From the NCBI RefSeq assembly GCF_900112185.1, contig NZ_FOKP01000029.1, positions 1 through 64,000 of the forward strand: a stretch of DNA of 64,000 bases, read 5' to 3'. Source of the DNA: Allobosea sp. CRIB-10. GTDB taxonomy: Bacteria > Pseudomonadota > Alphaproteobacteria > Rhizobiales > Beijerinckiaceae. Position 1 is the stretch's first letter; each line of letters begins with the position of its first letter. Below are positions 17,904 to 25,994 of this stretch, piece after piece. Made by a program: the position numbers and the translations under genes. Below the pieces are notes generated by a model. The model was not told where the DNA came from and did no database searches. It saw only the letters and a list, made by a program, of their open reading frames with translations.

Positions 17904-18403
17904 CGAAACCGCCTCCCGGCTATCGCCCCTGCGTCGGCCTCGCTTTGTTCAACCGGGCCGGCCTCGTCTTCATCGGCCGCCGTGCCAATCGCAGTCAGCG
18001 CGAACATGTCGCGCCAGGCCACGAATGGCAGATGCCGCAGGGCGGCATCGATGCAGGCGAGCAGCCGATCGAGGCCGCCTATCGCGAACTGCGCGAGGAG
18101 ACCAATGTCTCTTCGGTCTCACTTCTCGCCGAGGCGCCGGACTGGCTGAGCTACGACCTGCCCCGCGAGATCGGCAAGGAAGCCTGGCGTGGCAAATACC
18201 GGGGCCAGTCGCAGAAATGGTTCGCCTTCCGCTTCGAGGGCGACGAGAGCGAGATCGACATTCTCAATCCCGGCGGCGGTCACAAGCCGGAGTTCGACGC
18301 CTGGCGCTGGGTGCCGCTGGCGGAGACGGCGGAGCTGATCATCCCGTTCAAGCGCGAGGTCTACCGGGAGGTGGTGCGCCTGTTTGCGGGAGTGGCACGA
18401 TGA
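17900..18403 (+). CDS. rppH: RNA pyrophosphohydrolase
   Basis: 167 residues. RppH removes pyrophosphate from the 5' end of transcripts, starting RNase E-dependent decay. The complete Nudix box is visible: GGIDAGEQPIEAAYRELREE followed by TNV (about residues 49-71). The N-terminal YRPCVGLALFNRAGLVFIGRR and the WRGKYRGQSQKWFAFRF block are typical of RppH rather than other Nudix enzymes. Starts inside the stop of the previous gene; its own stop overlaps the next start. Confidence 0.93.
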   Translation: MTKPPPGYRPCVGLALFNRAGLVFIGRRANRSQREHVAPGHEWQMPQGGIDAGEQPIEAAYRELREETNVSSVSLLAEAPDWLSYDLPREIGKEAWRGKYRGQSQKWFAFRFEGDESEIDILNPGGGHKPEFDAWRWVPLAETAELIIPFKREVYREVVRLFAGVAR

Positions 18404-18882
18404 GCGACCGGCGCCGGCGGCGGGACCGTCACGAAACCCTTACATGGCGCCCTGATTCTGTGCCGATGACTGATTCGGTGCAGAGGCTCTATGCTGCCGT
18501 TCTGACGGCCAGGACGCGCGACCCGGCCCGGTCGCGAACCGCCAAGCTGATCCGCGAAGGCGTGCCGAAGATGGCCAAGAAGCTCGGCGAGGAAGCGATC
18601 GAGGTCGGGATCGAGGCCGTGCAGAACAATCGCCCGGCCGTGGTTCGCGAGAGCGCCGACCTCCTCTACAATCTCGTCGTGCTGTGGAGCGAGCTCGGCA
18701 TCACGCCCGGCGAGATCTGGCGCGAGATGGACCGGCGCGAGGAGCTCTATGGCATCGCCGAGAAACTGCCGAAACCGCGGCGTGGTGGCGAGCGAATCGC
18801 ATTTTTGGACGGCGAGGCAGCCGAACGGGACAGAGGGTCCGAAGCCCAGCAACCGGCCCTGCTGAGGGGAAAGCACGGATGA
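18400..18882 (+). CDS. Phosphoribosyl-ATP pyrophosphohydrolase-fold (PRA-PH/HisE-like) protein
   Basis: 160 residues from the ATG at 18400 (ATGA overlap with rppH), or 138 from the ATG at 18466. The all-alpha NTP pyrophosphohydrolase core is clear: REGVPKMAKKLGEEAIEVGIEA, then VRESADLLYNLVVLWSELGI, matching the KxGEExxE and ESADxxxH/N motifs of HisE. The charged C-terminal tail (about 35 residues) is not part of HisE. It is coupled to rppH, not to histidine genes, so it may be a nucleotide house-cleaning paralogue rather than the histidine enzyme. Confidence 0.75.
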   Translation: MSDRRRRRDRHETLTWRPDSVPMTDSVQRLYAAVLTARTRDPARSRTAKLIREGVPKMAKKLGEEAIEVGIEAVQNNRPAVVRESADLLYNLVVLWSELGITPGEIWREMDRREELYGIAEKLPKPRRGGERIAFLDGEAAERDRGSEAQQPALLRGKHG

Positions 18883-18982
18883 AGGCCAGGCGTCTCTGTG
18901 CCGCGCTCGAAGCAGAAAGCGCAGGAAGTCGGCAAACGGGGCTTGCCAAGCGCGCCGTGAGCCGTTAAGTCCGCATCCGTCA

Positions 18983-18999
18983 GCCGCTGGCGGCCTTTT
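18983..18999 (+). terminator. Weak hairpin-plus-U terminator after the rppH operon
   Basis: A short GCCG/CGGC stem with a 4-base loop is followed by C and four T residues, about 100 bases after the last gene of the housekeeping run and just before the tRNA. The stem is only 4 bp, so the call is tentative. Confidence 0.3.
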
Positions 19000-19017
19000 A
19001 AACCGCCTCGCTGTCAC

Positions 19018-19094
19018 GCGCCCGTAGCTCAGCTGGATAGAGCATCAGACTACGAATCTGAGGGTCAGAGGTTCGAATCCTTTCGGGCGCGCCA
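19018..19094 (+). tRNA. tRNA-Arg (anticodon ACG)
   Basis: 77 bases fold as a complete cloverleaf: acceptor stem GCGCCCG pairing with CGGGCGC, D-arm GCTC..GAGC, anticodon stem TCAGA/TCTGA with loop CTACGAA, T-arm AGAGG TTCGAAT CCTTT, discriminator G and an encoded CCA. The anticodon ACG is at 19052-19054. The gene is complete, and a site-specific integrase begins about 75 bases after its end. Confidence 0.97.
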
Positions 19095-19170
19095 CTCCCC
19101 TGATTGGGGTTATCCATCTCCCTGAATTTCAACGTCGACAAGCCCTTCGGGCGGGTTGCACCCCGTCCGG

Positions 19171-20943
19171 ATGCATAACATCGTGCATAACATGGCTGAC
19201 GACGACGTGCCTGTTGCGAACCATCTCACCACCCGGAACGGCGTGTGCCAGTATGTGCGCCGCGTGCCCGAGGACCTGCGCGATGCGTTCTCGTTCGCGC
19301 GCGTCCAGCTGTCTTTGAAGACGCGCGATCAGCGCGCGGCGCGCGAGAAGGCGCTGGCGCTGGATCTGGAATGGGACCGCCGCTTCGCCGAGGCGCGTCA
19401 GCGACGCGGGCTGGCGAGTGCTGCCGACCATTTGCCGTCCATCGACGCCACCGGGTGGGGCTGGGAGGACTGGGAGGCGCTGTCCCGCTGGTTCGGAGCG
19501 AGCCTGTTGGAGGACGACTGGCGCGAGCGCCTTCGTCAGGTCAGGGGCTCCGCCTTCGCGCCGGTGCCGGAGATCTCCGATCTGCCGCGGCGCAGCAATG
19601 CCGACGTCAAGGAGCATTTCGCTCGGGAGCGAACTCTGCGCGCGATGACGATCGGCGAGTATGCGACGGAGCGATCGGGCTTCGTCCAGGGGTATGTCCG
19701 CAGGCTCGGCGTCTCGCTGTCCAGGACCTCGCAGCACCACGACCGCTTCATGGCCGCATGCCTCGAAGCGGAGCTGACCTATCTCGACGTCTTCCGTCAG
19801 CGGGAGAGCCGGCTTGGCGGCCTCGGCACGGCCCATCCCGATACGATCGCCGGCCCGTGGCGCAAGGCGCGTCCGGAGCAGCCCGGGATGCCCGAACCCA
19901 TTGCCGTGCAGAAGGCGTCGGTCGCGTCGACGGCGGTCGGCAAGACGCTCGCCGACTGCGCGACCAAGTGGTGCGAGAACCGGCGCCTGGCGAAGAAGCA
20001 GGTCAGGCCGGAATATCTGCGCGAGATGGAGCACGCCATCCTGGCCTTCACGGCGCATTCCGGGGTCAAGGACATCGGAGAGATCAAGCGCAAGCACGTG
20101 CTTGCCTATCGCGACCACCTCGGCTCGGCCAACAACTACGCGATCCAGACCATCAACAAGAAGGTGGGGTTCATCTCCGCGCTGCTGGCGACGGCCTTGA
20201 ACGCCGGCTGGGTCGAGACGCCGCTCGGCAAGGAGATCTACCTCGAAATCCCTGAGGACGAGGACTTTCGCGAGCCTTACAGCGACGCCGAGCTCAAGCG
20301 CATCTTCACCCATCCGATCTTCACCGAAGGCAAGCGCTTCACCAAGGTCAAGGCCTGCGAGGAACTGCAGTTCTGGCTGCCGCTGATCGCCTGCCTGCAC
20401 GGGATGATCAGCTCCGAGATCATCCAGCTCGGGCCCGACAGCATCATGCCGCATCCCGATGCACCGGACACTCTCTGCTTCGTGGTGACGAACGCGGGAG
20501 ACCGCCGCGTCAAGACCCTGGCCCGCCGCCGCTGGGTCCCGGTCCGACGCGAGCTTCTCGATCTCGGCCTGCTCGATCTCGTCGAGGCGGCCCGCGCCGG
20601 CGGCCGGGAGTTCCTGTGGTCGGCGATGACCCGCCATGACCACGACGTGACGCGGGTCTCGGGCTACTTCTCGTCGTTCTGGGCCGACCTCTCCCGCAAG
20701 GATCTCACGATCGAGAGCGAGGGCACGACGCTCTACTCCTTCCGGCACGCCTTCCAGGATGCACTCAGCGGCGCCGGTCACGCCGACGAGGTCAAGAAGG
20801 CGCTGATGGGGCATGCGGAAGGCGGGATGACCAAGCGCTATGGCACGAAGCGAAAGCCGCGCGTCGTCAACATCGGCGATCTGGACGAGGCCGTGCAGGG
20901 GCTCGACTGGGCGTTCCTGCCTGCGATCAGGCGGACATCCTAG
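19171..20943 (+). CDS. Tyrosine-type site-specific integrase with altered active site
   Basis: About 590 residues from the ATG at 19171 (19156 TTG and 19192 ATG are alternatives). The N-terminus (NGVCQYVRRVPEDLRDAF) is the arm-type DUF6538-like domain; a core-binding helical domain spans about 240-350. The catalytic domain has YSFRHAF (Arg about 525), LMGHAEGG (His about 548) and the nucleophile Tyr about 557 in TKRYG. The first catalytic Arg, normally in a TGLR-x-x-E motif, is replaced: the segment reads HGMISSEIIQL with Ile about 413. Placed 76 bases after tRNA-Arg, so it probably integrates there. Its stop overlaps the convergent XRE gene. Confidence 0.85.
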   Translation: MHNIVHNMADDDVPVANHLTTRNGVCQYVRRVPEDLRDAFSFARVQLSLKTRDQRAAREKALALDLEWDRRFAEARQRRGLASAADHLPSIDATGWGWEDWEALSRWFGASLLEDDWRERLRQVRGSAFAPVPEISDLPRRSNADVKEHFARERTLRAMTIGEYATERSGFVQGYVRRLGVSLSRTSQHHDRFMAACLEAELTYLDVFRQRESRLGGLGTAHPDTIAGPWRKARPEQPGMPEPIAVQKASVASTAVGKTLADCATKWCENRRLAKKQVRPEYLREMEHAILAFTAHSGVKDIGEIKRKHVLAYRDHLGSANNYAIQTINKKVGFISALLATALNAGWVETPLGKEIYLEIPEDEDFREPYSDAELKRIFTHPIFTEGKRFTKVKACEELQFWLPLIACLHGMISSEIIQLGPDSIMPHPDAPDTLCFVVTNAGDRRVKTLARRRWVPVRRELLDLGLLDLVEAARAGGREFLWSAMTRHDHDVTRVSGYFSSFWADLSRKDLTIESEGTTLYSFRHAFQDALSGAGHADEVKKALMGHAEGGMTKRYGTKRKPRVVNIGDLDEAVQGLDWAFLPAIRRTS

Positions 20944-21209
20944 ACGGTCTCGCTTTGATCTGGCGGTGCGGCTGTGCCTTGGGACGAGCGGATATGGAGG
21001 CCGATCCCTCTCCCATTCTCGAAAAGGAACACGATGCCCCGGCTCTCGAGAGCCTGCTGGATATCGCGCAGGGTCCGATCGTGCGGGATGCGGCTACCGG
21101 TCTCCAGAGATGCAATCGTTCCTTGGGCGACCATCGCGAGTTCGGCCAGCTCCTTTTGACTGAGGCCGAGCCAAACGCGAGCAGCGCGGACTTGCTCTTT
21201 GTTAACCAT
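20940..21209 (-). CDS. XRE-family helix-turn-helix regulator
   Basis: 89 residues from the ATG at 21209. The HTH is LSQKELAELAMVAQGTIASLE (about residues 16-36), followed by TLRDIQQALESRGIVFLFENGRGIGL, the typical short repressor layout of integrative elements. It is convergent with the integrase (stops overlap) and divergent from the PD-(D/E)xK-like gene, with direct repeats in the shared upstream region. Likely a repressor of the element's own genes. Confidence 0.85.
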   Translation of the reverse strand: MVNKEQVRAARVWLGLSQKELAELAMVAQGTIASLETGSRIPHDRTLRDIQQALESRGIVFLFENGRGIGLHIRSSQGTAAPPDQSETV

Positions 21210-21212
21210 TTT

Positions 21213-21246
21213 ATTGAGTTCAGATTGCAAAATTGAGTTGTTGAGT
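21213..21246. promoter_or_regulatory. Candidate operator: direct ATTGAGTT repeats
   Basis: ATTGAGTT occurs at 21213-21220 and 21232-21239, 19 bases apart, and a third partial copy (TTGAGT) starts at 21241. They lie in the 85-base space between the divergent XRE regulator and the next gene, immediately upstream of the regulator's start codon. Autoregulation by the XRE protein is the inference. Confidence 0.4.
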
Positions 21247-21294
21247 CGATATAGGAGCCGGTGGACAGCCCGTCCACGTCCGGAGCTCATCGTC

Positions 21295-22182
21295 ATGGCC
21301 AAGGCCGATCATCGCACCATCCTCACCTCGTCCAACTCGTCCAACTCGTCCGTCGTGCCGTTGCCGGCATCCCTGCTCGCCAGCGTCGAGCGGGCGGCGG
21401 CTGGCGCCCTGCAGGCCGACTTCGTCGCCGATCCGCTGCTGGGGCCGGGCCTCAGCGTTTGTAACTCCTACCTCTCCTCCGCCGTCAAGCGGCATGGCGG
21501 CCTGATCGATGCCGCGATCTGCGAGGCATTGGAGCGCAGCGGCGAGTATCTGGTGCTGCGTCAGGTCGAGATGCCGATCACGGACGCCGCCGAGGCGCTC
21601 GTGGCGACCAACACGCCCGAGGCGCTCGCCGGGCTGACGGCGACGGCGCACGGGCCGTACCGCCGGGTCGCGTTCTTCGACCTGATCGCGATCCACCTGA
21701 AGACGGGTGCGGCGAAGATCATCGAGATCAAGCGCGGCGGCGGCATCACCGAGGTCCGCAAGCGCCGCCTGATCGAGCGCGACCTGCGCTGCGCCAGGCT
21801 GCAGCTGCCGTCCTTCCTGCGGCCGCGCTTCGATTGCGAGCCGCGCTCCTTCGAGAGCTGGCTGCTCGACTACTACGGGCGCAGCGGCTTCGCCGACGGC
21901 CTGACGGTGACGCGCGAGGGCATCGACGCGCTCTTCGGCGTGCCGGTCCGCGACCTCGTCGATGCGGTCACGGATCGGCTCCGGGCCGAGATCCTGCGCG
22001 AGGTGCCGCGCCTGCTGACCGTCGCCCAGAACCTGCTGGGAGCCGCGGATGACGGAAGCCTGCAGGCTCATCCCTTCGCCAATCCCGTCAAGCCGAAGTC
22101 CGCCCGTCGGCTGGTCTGCGGCGATCGGATCCCGGCGGGAGCGCAGGCCCGCAGCAGCCCGCAGCGGCCGACCGTCCAGTAA
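21295..22182 (+). CDS. Hypothetical protein with a PD-(D/E)xK nuclease-like motif
   Basis: 295 residues from the ATG at 21295. The segment VAFFDLIAIHLKTGAAKII followed by EIKRGGG (about residues 122-147) has the Asp-strand-turn-strand-ExK arrangement of PD-(D/E)xK nucleases, then a long basic helix (EVRKRRLIERDLRCARLQL). I do not recognise a named family. A Ser/Asn-rich start (TSSNSSNSSVV) is low complexity. It is divergent from the XRE regulator and heads a plus-strand run ending with the AAA-M41 gene. Nuclease activity is inferred from one motif only. Confidence 0.55.
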   Translation: MAKADHRTILTSSNSSNSSVVPLPASLLASVERAAAGALQADFVADPLLGPGLSVCNSYLSSAVKRHGGLIDAAICEALERSGEYLVLRQVEMPITDAAEALVATNTPEALAGLTATAHGPYRRVAFFDLIAIHLKTGAAKIIEIKRGGGITEVRKRRLIERDLRCARLQLPSFLRPRFDCEPRSFESWLLDYYGRSGFADGLTVTREGIDALFGVPVRDLVDAVTDRLRAEILREVPRLLTVAQNLLGAADDGSLQAHPFANPVKPKSARRLVCGDRIPAGAQARSSPQRPTVQ

Positions 22183-22280
22183 CCGATACGGGAGCGGTGC
22201 AGGTCGCCGCTCCCTCCCATCGTCGTCCTCGTCACCACGCGTCGCGCGGACCTCGTCCGCGTGCAGGGAACCGCTTTGCC

Positions 22281-22706
22281 ATGACGCCCGATAATCAGCC
22301 GATCCCCGATACCGCCGCACCGGCCTTGCTGCGGCTGTGGACGGCCGCCGCCCTGCCGTTGGATCCGGACGTCGCGACCCGTCTGCGGCGCCTGCTGGCT
22401 CAGGTCGCGATCCTGCGAGTCCCCGGCCTTCCCGAGGCCGCCGGCGGCGATGCGGCGATGGCATCGAGGCTCGCCCTCGGCGTCATCGACGGCGACGACA
22501 TGCGACGCGACCTGGCGATGACGGCGCTGCTCCTCAACGCCGGGGAGAACGGCGCCTGCCAGCTGATCCTCGATCATGCGCGTATCCACGATCGCAGGCG
22601 CCGGCTCGAGCGCGCCGTCGAGGTGGCCTTGTCGCCGCCGTGCGGTGACGCGGGCCCGCCCGCCGGGCGTCTTCCGGATGCCCGCACCCCTTCCGTTCAG
22701 AACTGA
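22281..22706 (+). CDS. Hypothetical helical protein
   Basis: 141 residues from the ATG at 22281. Mostly alpha-helical and Ala/Leu/Arg-rich, with no motif I can name. It lies between the nuclease-like gene and the AAA-M41 gene on the same strand (15-base gap to the latter), so it is probably co-expressed with the protease and could be an adaptor (inference). Confidence 0.6.
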   Translation: MTPDNQPIPDTAAPALLRLWTAAALPLDPDVATRLRRLLAQVAILRVPGLPEAAGGDAAMASRLALGVIDGDDMRRDLAMTALLLNAGENGACQLILDHARIHDRRRRLERAVEVALSPPCGDAGPPAGRLPDARTPSVQN

Positions 22707-22720
22707 TCAGGACGACCGCC

Positions 22721-24811
22721 ATGACCTGCGACCGCAAGCCGTCGAGCGCGGCATCCGCCCATATGCCCCGTTCTGGCATCCTCGCCCGTTTCGCCCAGAG
22801 CCACCGCCTGGCCGATGGGCAGGAGATCCACGTCGATGCCGAGCCCGATGGCGAGCCGGTGTGGAGCCTCGAAGCCGAGCGTCCCGAAGCGGAGCAGGCA
22901 AAGGGCAGCCCGAACGACGCCAGCCGCAGCTCGGGCAGCCCCGAGAGCGGCACTGCGGCCGGTCGTTCCGTCCAGTCGGTCTACAGTCCCGTCGAGCTGA
23001 TCGTCGAGCTGGCTTTCGACGAGCAGGCCCGCGCTGCCAAGCTCGATCTGCGCAAGATGCCATCCGGCGCGGCGTCGCTCATGGTCGTGCAGGTTCCGAC
23101 GGAGGCCTGGGAGCAGCCGCTCGGCAGGCTCGTCGAGAGCATCGACCAGCAGATCGTGACCTATACCGGCCGACCCGAGATCAAGGCCCGCGACAATATC
23201 GGCAAGGACATCGTCCAGGATCTGCAGGCAGGACGCACCGTGGTGGCGGTCGCCGCCCATCCCGACCAGCGCCTGCCCGCCTTCCTGCGCGGCGCGGCCG
23301 ATCGTCGACTGATCGTCAGGAGCCCGACGCCGGCCTTGATGCGCAAGGTGATCCGTCGCTGGACCGGCCGCTCGGCGCCAGCGATCTCGGGAGCGGACAT
23401 CGCGGGTCTCGATCTGCACGAGCTCGCTCTTGCCCTTCGCCGTGGCAGCTCGCCCGGTGCCTGCGTCGGACGCCTGCAGCGCGCATCGGCGGCGACCACC
23501 GTCATCGGCTCCAGCGACGACACCCCGCCTCTGGCGGAGCTCACCGGCTATGGCGAGGCCCGCGACTGGGCGCTCGACCTGGTCGAGGATGTCCGGCGCA
23601 TGCGTGCCGGCCTGATCCAGCCGACCCAGCTCGAGAGCGCGATCTTCCACGGCCCGCCCGGCACCGGCAAGACGACGCTGGCCAGGGCCGTGGCGAAGGC
23701 GGCGGGCTTGCCGATCGAGACGACCAGCATCGCGGACTGGTTCAAGGCCGGCCCGGGCTACCTCGACAGCGTCATCAAGGCGGCGTCGGCCGTGTTCGAC
23801 CGCGCGCTCGCCAGCGCCCCTTCGGTGCTGTTCATCGACGAGCTCGACGCGCTGCCGGACCGGGCGAAGCTCTCGCAGAGGGGCGCCGACTGGTGGCTGC
23901 CGGTCATCACCAGCGTGCTGCTCCGGATCGACCAGGTCCGCGCCGACAAGAGCGGCGTGGTCCTGCTCGGCGCGACCAATCACGTTGACAGGGTCGATGC
24001 CGCGATCCGGCGCCCCGGCCGCTTCGATCGATCCTTCCTGATCCCGCCGCCCGACGCGGCGGGTCTGGCGGGCATCTTCCGGCTGCATCTGGGGACCGAT
24101 CTGCCGGGTGCCGACCTGTTGCCGCTGGCGCGTCAGGTTCCGGGCGCTACCGGAGCCAACGTCGTGCAGTGGATCAGGCAGGCACGGCGCAGGGCGCTCA
24201 ACGCCGGCCGGCCGCTTGCCCTGGACGATCTGCGGGCCGTCATGACCCCCGCCGATACGCGCTCGCCGGAGGAACTGAGGGCGGTCGCCCTGCACGAGGC
24301 CGGCCATGTCGTCGTCGGCAGGAGCCTCGGGCTCGAGGTCCGCTCCGTCACCATCCAGGCGGAAGGTCGTGCCGATGGCTGGGCCGAGTTCGTCGTCGAC
24401 CGGGCTCCCGATCGCGATCGCCTCGACAACCAGGTCGTCGCGATCCTGGCCGGACGCGCCGCCGACATCGTCCTCGGTGACGGCCCCAACGCCGGCTCGA
24501 TCAGCGACCTGGCCAAGGCGACCGAATGGGTCACGGCGGCCCACGCCACCTTCGGCCTGCGTGGCCAGCTGACGGTCAGGGGGCGCCCCGGCGACGACAC
24601 GCGCCTGCTGGCCGCCGATCGAACCCTCGCCGCCGCGGTCGAAGCCGATCTGCACCGGCTGCAGGACGAGGCGATCATGCTGGTGCGGCAACACACGCGC
24701 GAGATCATCGCGCTCGCCACCGCGCTCGTCGAGCGGCGCGTGCTGGTCCAAGGCGAGATCGACACCGTGATGAAGGACGCTGCGATCAATGCCTCCCCGG
24801 CAGCGCTCTGA
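22721..24811 (+). CDS. Soluble AAA+ ATPase fused to an M41 (FtsH-type) metallopeptidase domain
   Basis: 696 residues. After a weakly conserved N-terminal region (about 1-280) comes an AAA+ module: Walker A GPPGTGKT at 311-318, Walker B VLFIDELDAL at 369-378 and the second region of homology ATNHVDRVDAAIRRPGRFD with its Arg fingers. The C-terminus has the zinc motif HEAGH at 525-529 and the third-ligand segment SDLAKAT with Asp 596, as in FtsH. Unlike FtsH it has no N-terminal membrane helices, so it should be cytosolic. It probably unfolds and degrades specific proteins of the host, element or phage; targets are unknown. Confidence 0.85.
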   Translation: MTCDRKPSSAASAHMPRSGILARFAQSHRLADGQEIHVDAEPDGEPVWSLEAERPEAEQAKGSPNDASRSSGSPESGTAAGRSVQSVYSPVELIVELAFDEQARAAKLDLRKMPSGAASLMVVQVPTEAWEQPLGRLVESIDQQIVTYTGRPEIKARDNIGKDIVQDLQAGRTVVAVAAHPDQRLPAFLRGAADRRLIVRSPTPALMRKVIRRWTGRSAPAISGADIAGLDLHELALALRRGSSPGACVGRLQRASAATTVIGSSDDTPPLAELTGYGEARDWALDLVEDVRRMRAGLIQPTQLESAIFHGPPGTGKTTLARAVAKAAGLPIETTSIADWFKAGPGYLDSVIKAASAVFDRALASAPSVLFIDELDALPDRAKLSQRGADWWLPVITSVLLRIDQVRADKSGVVLLGATNHVDRVDAAIRRPGRFDRSFLIPPPDAAGLAGIFRLHLGTDLPGADLLPLARQVPGATGANVVQWIRQARRRALNAGRPLALDDLRAVMTPADTRSPEELRAVALHEAGHVVVGRSLGLEVRSVTIQAEGRADGWAEFVVDRAPDRDRLDNQVVAILAGRAADIVLGDGPNAGSISDLAKATEWVTAAHATFGLRGQLTVRGRPGDDTRLLAADRTLAAAVEADLHRLQDEAIMLVRQHTREIIALATALVERRVLVQGEIDTVMKDAAINASPAAL

Positions 24812-24915
24812 GATCGATACCGGCCATGCTGGCGAACTTGTGCCATCGTCATGAGCCCACTGCCAAAATGCCAAAACGCCGTGCGCGTTCTGCTGCAGCG
24901 ACCCTGTCCGCCCTG

Positions 24916-25953
24916 TCAGCGCGGTGCGGGCGTTCTCCGCGCCGCGATCATGACGCGCATCCTGTTGCGGCTTTCGGCGAGCTTTGGCCTGATCCGGGCG
25001 ACCTCTTCGGGGTCGGCTTTGGGGATGGGGTAGCTGCGTCCGCCGCTCCCCTGCGAGCTTCCGTAGTGATGGGACGCCGTGTCGTCGGCGGCGTGGCCCA
25101 TGAGAGCGGCGACGATGGCCGCGCCGAGATCACGCTCCTCCTGCGTTCTGGCATGGCCGATGAAGTGACGCTTCAGGCGGCCGGAGCAGGCGTGCCTGAG
25201 CGAGTACGGCGTCGGCCAGCGCTTGCGACGCGGGAACAGCGCCCGGGTGACGATATGCATGCGTTCCTCGATCCGCTCGAGCAGAGCCTGATAGTCTTTG
25301 CGCGAGAGGCTGTTGACCCGTTCGGTCCAGGCAAGCAGGTGATCGCGACTGACGGGGTCGAGCTTCTCGAAGATCAGGGTTCGGGTCGGGCCATGCGCCC
25401 TGTCGTTGCTGTTCTTGGCATTCGGGACGATCATGATCAGCGTATCGCCAGTGATGGTGATCGTCGTTCCGTGCCACTCGATAGGACGATGCCCGGTCAC
25501 GATGGTCGCTCGCATGAAGCCGACGAGATCTTCGTTGTACTGCGACCGGTAGAGGGGCGCGGCCGCGATGATGCGGTCGAAGTCGGCGTCGGAAATACCT
25601 TTCGCCTTGCTGGCCGAGGTGCGCAGCGGGATGGAGGCTTTCGGCTTGCCGCGCGGTGCTGGCGCGGGATCCTGCTGTCGGGAACCGTCGAGCAAGGTGA
25701 GGGCTTCGGCGACCTCGGCGCGCAGATGCGGGTTGTGCCGCGCGAGGCGTTCGAGCCCGAACCGGATCGTCGCGCGATACTGGCGGACCGAGGAGCCGCT
25801 CAACTGTGGCGCCCAGATCAGGAACTGCCTCACGAAGTCGAGGACGCGGATGGAGCGGTCGAGCTCCGTCCCAGCCCGCCGCCAGAGCTGTCCGAAGCGG
25901 TCGAGGTAACGCGTCTCGGTCGTGGCCGTACGTGTGATTGCCGGGAGCGACAT
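24916..25953 (-). CDS. Tyrosine-type recombinase/integrase-like protein
   Basis: 345 residues. A helical N-terminal part (about 1-110) precedes a catalytic domain with TGHRPIEW (Arg I present), a YSLRHACSG box II and LMGHAADDTASHHYG with the His and the candidate nucleophile Tyr. The spacing fits tyrosine recombinases, although homology is distant. It points back toward the AAA-M41 gene. It could act with the tRNA-adjacent integrase, whose own Arg I is missing. Confidence 0.7.
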   Translation of the reverse strand: MSLPAITRTATTETRYLDRFGQLWRRAGTELDRSIRVLDFVRQFLIWAPQLSGSSVRQYRATIRFGLERLARHNPHLRAEVAEALTLLDGSRQQDPAPAPRGKPKASIPLRTSASKAKGISDADFDRIIAAAPLYRSQYNEDLVGFMRATIVTGHRPIEWHGTTITITGDTLIMIVPNAKNSNDRAHGPTRTLIFEKLDPVSRDHLLAWTERVNSLSRKDYQALLERIEERMHIVTRALFPRRKRWPTPYSLRHACSGRLKRHFIGHARTQEERDLGAAIVAALMGHAADDTASHHYGSSQGSGGRSYPIPKADPEEVARIRPKLAESRNRMRVMIAARRTPAPR

Positions 25954-25994
25954 GTCGGATGTCCCCGTTACTCCGGAGGTAACGCTTGCCTCGG

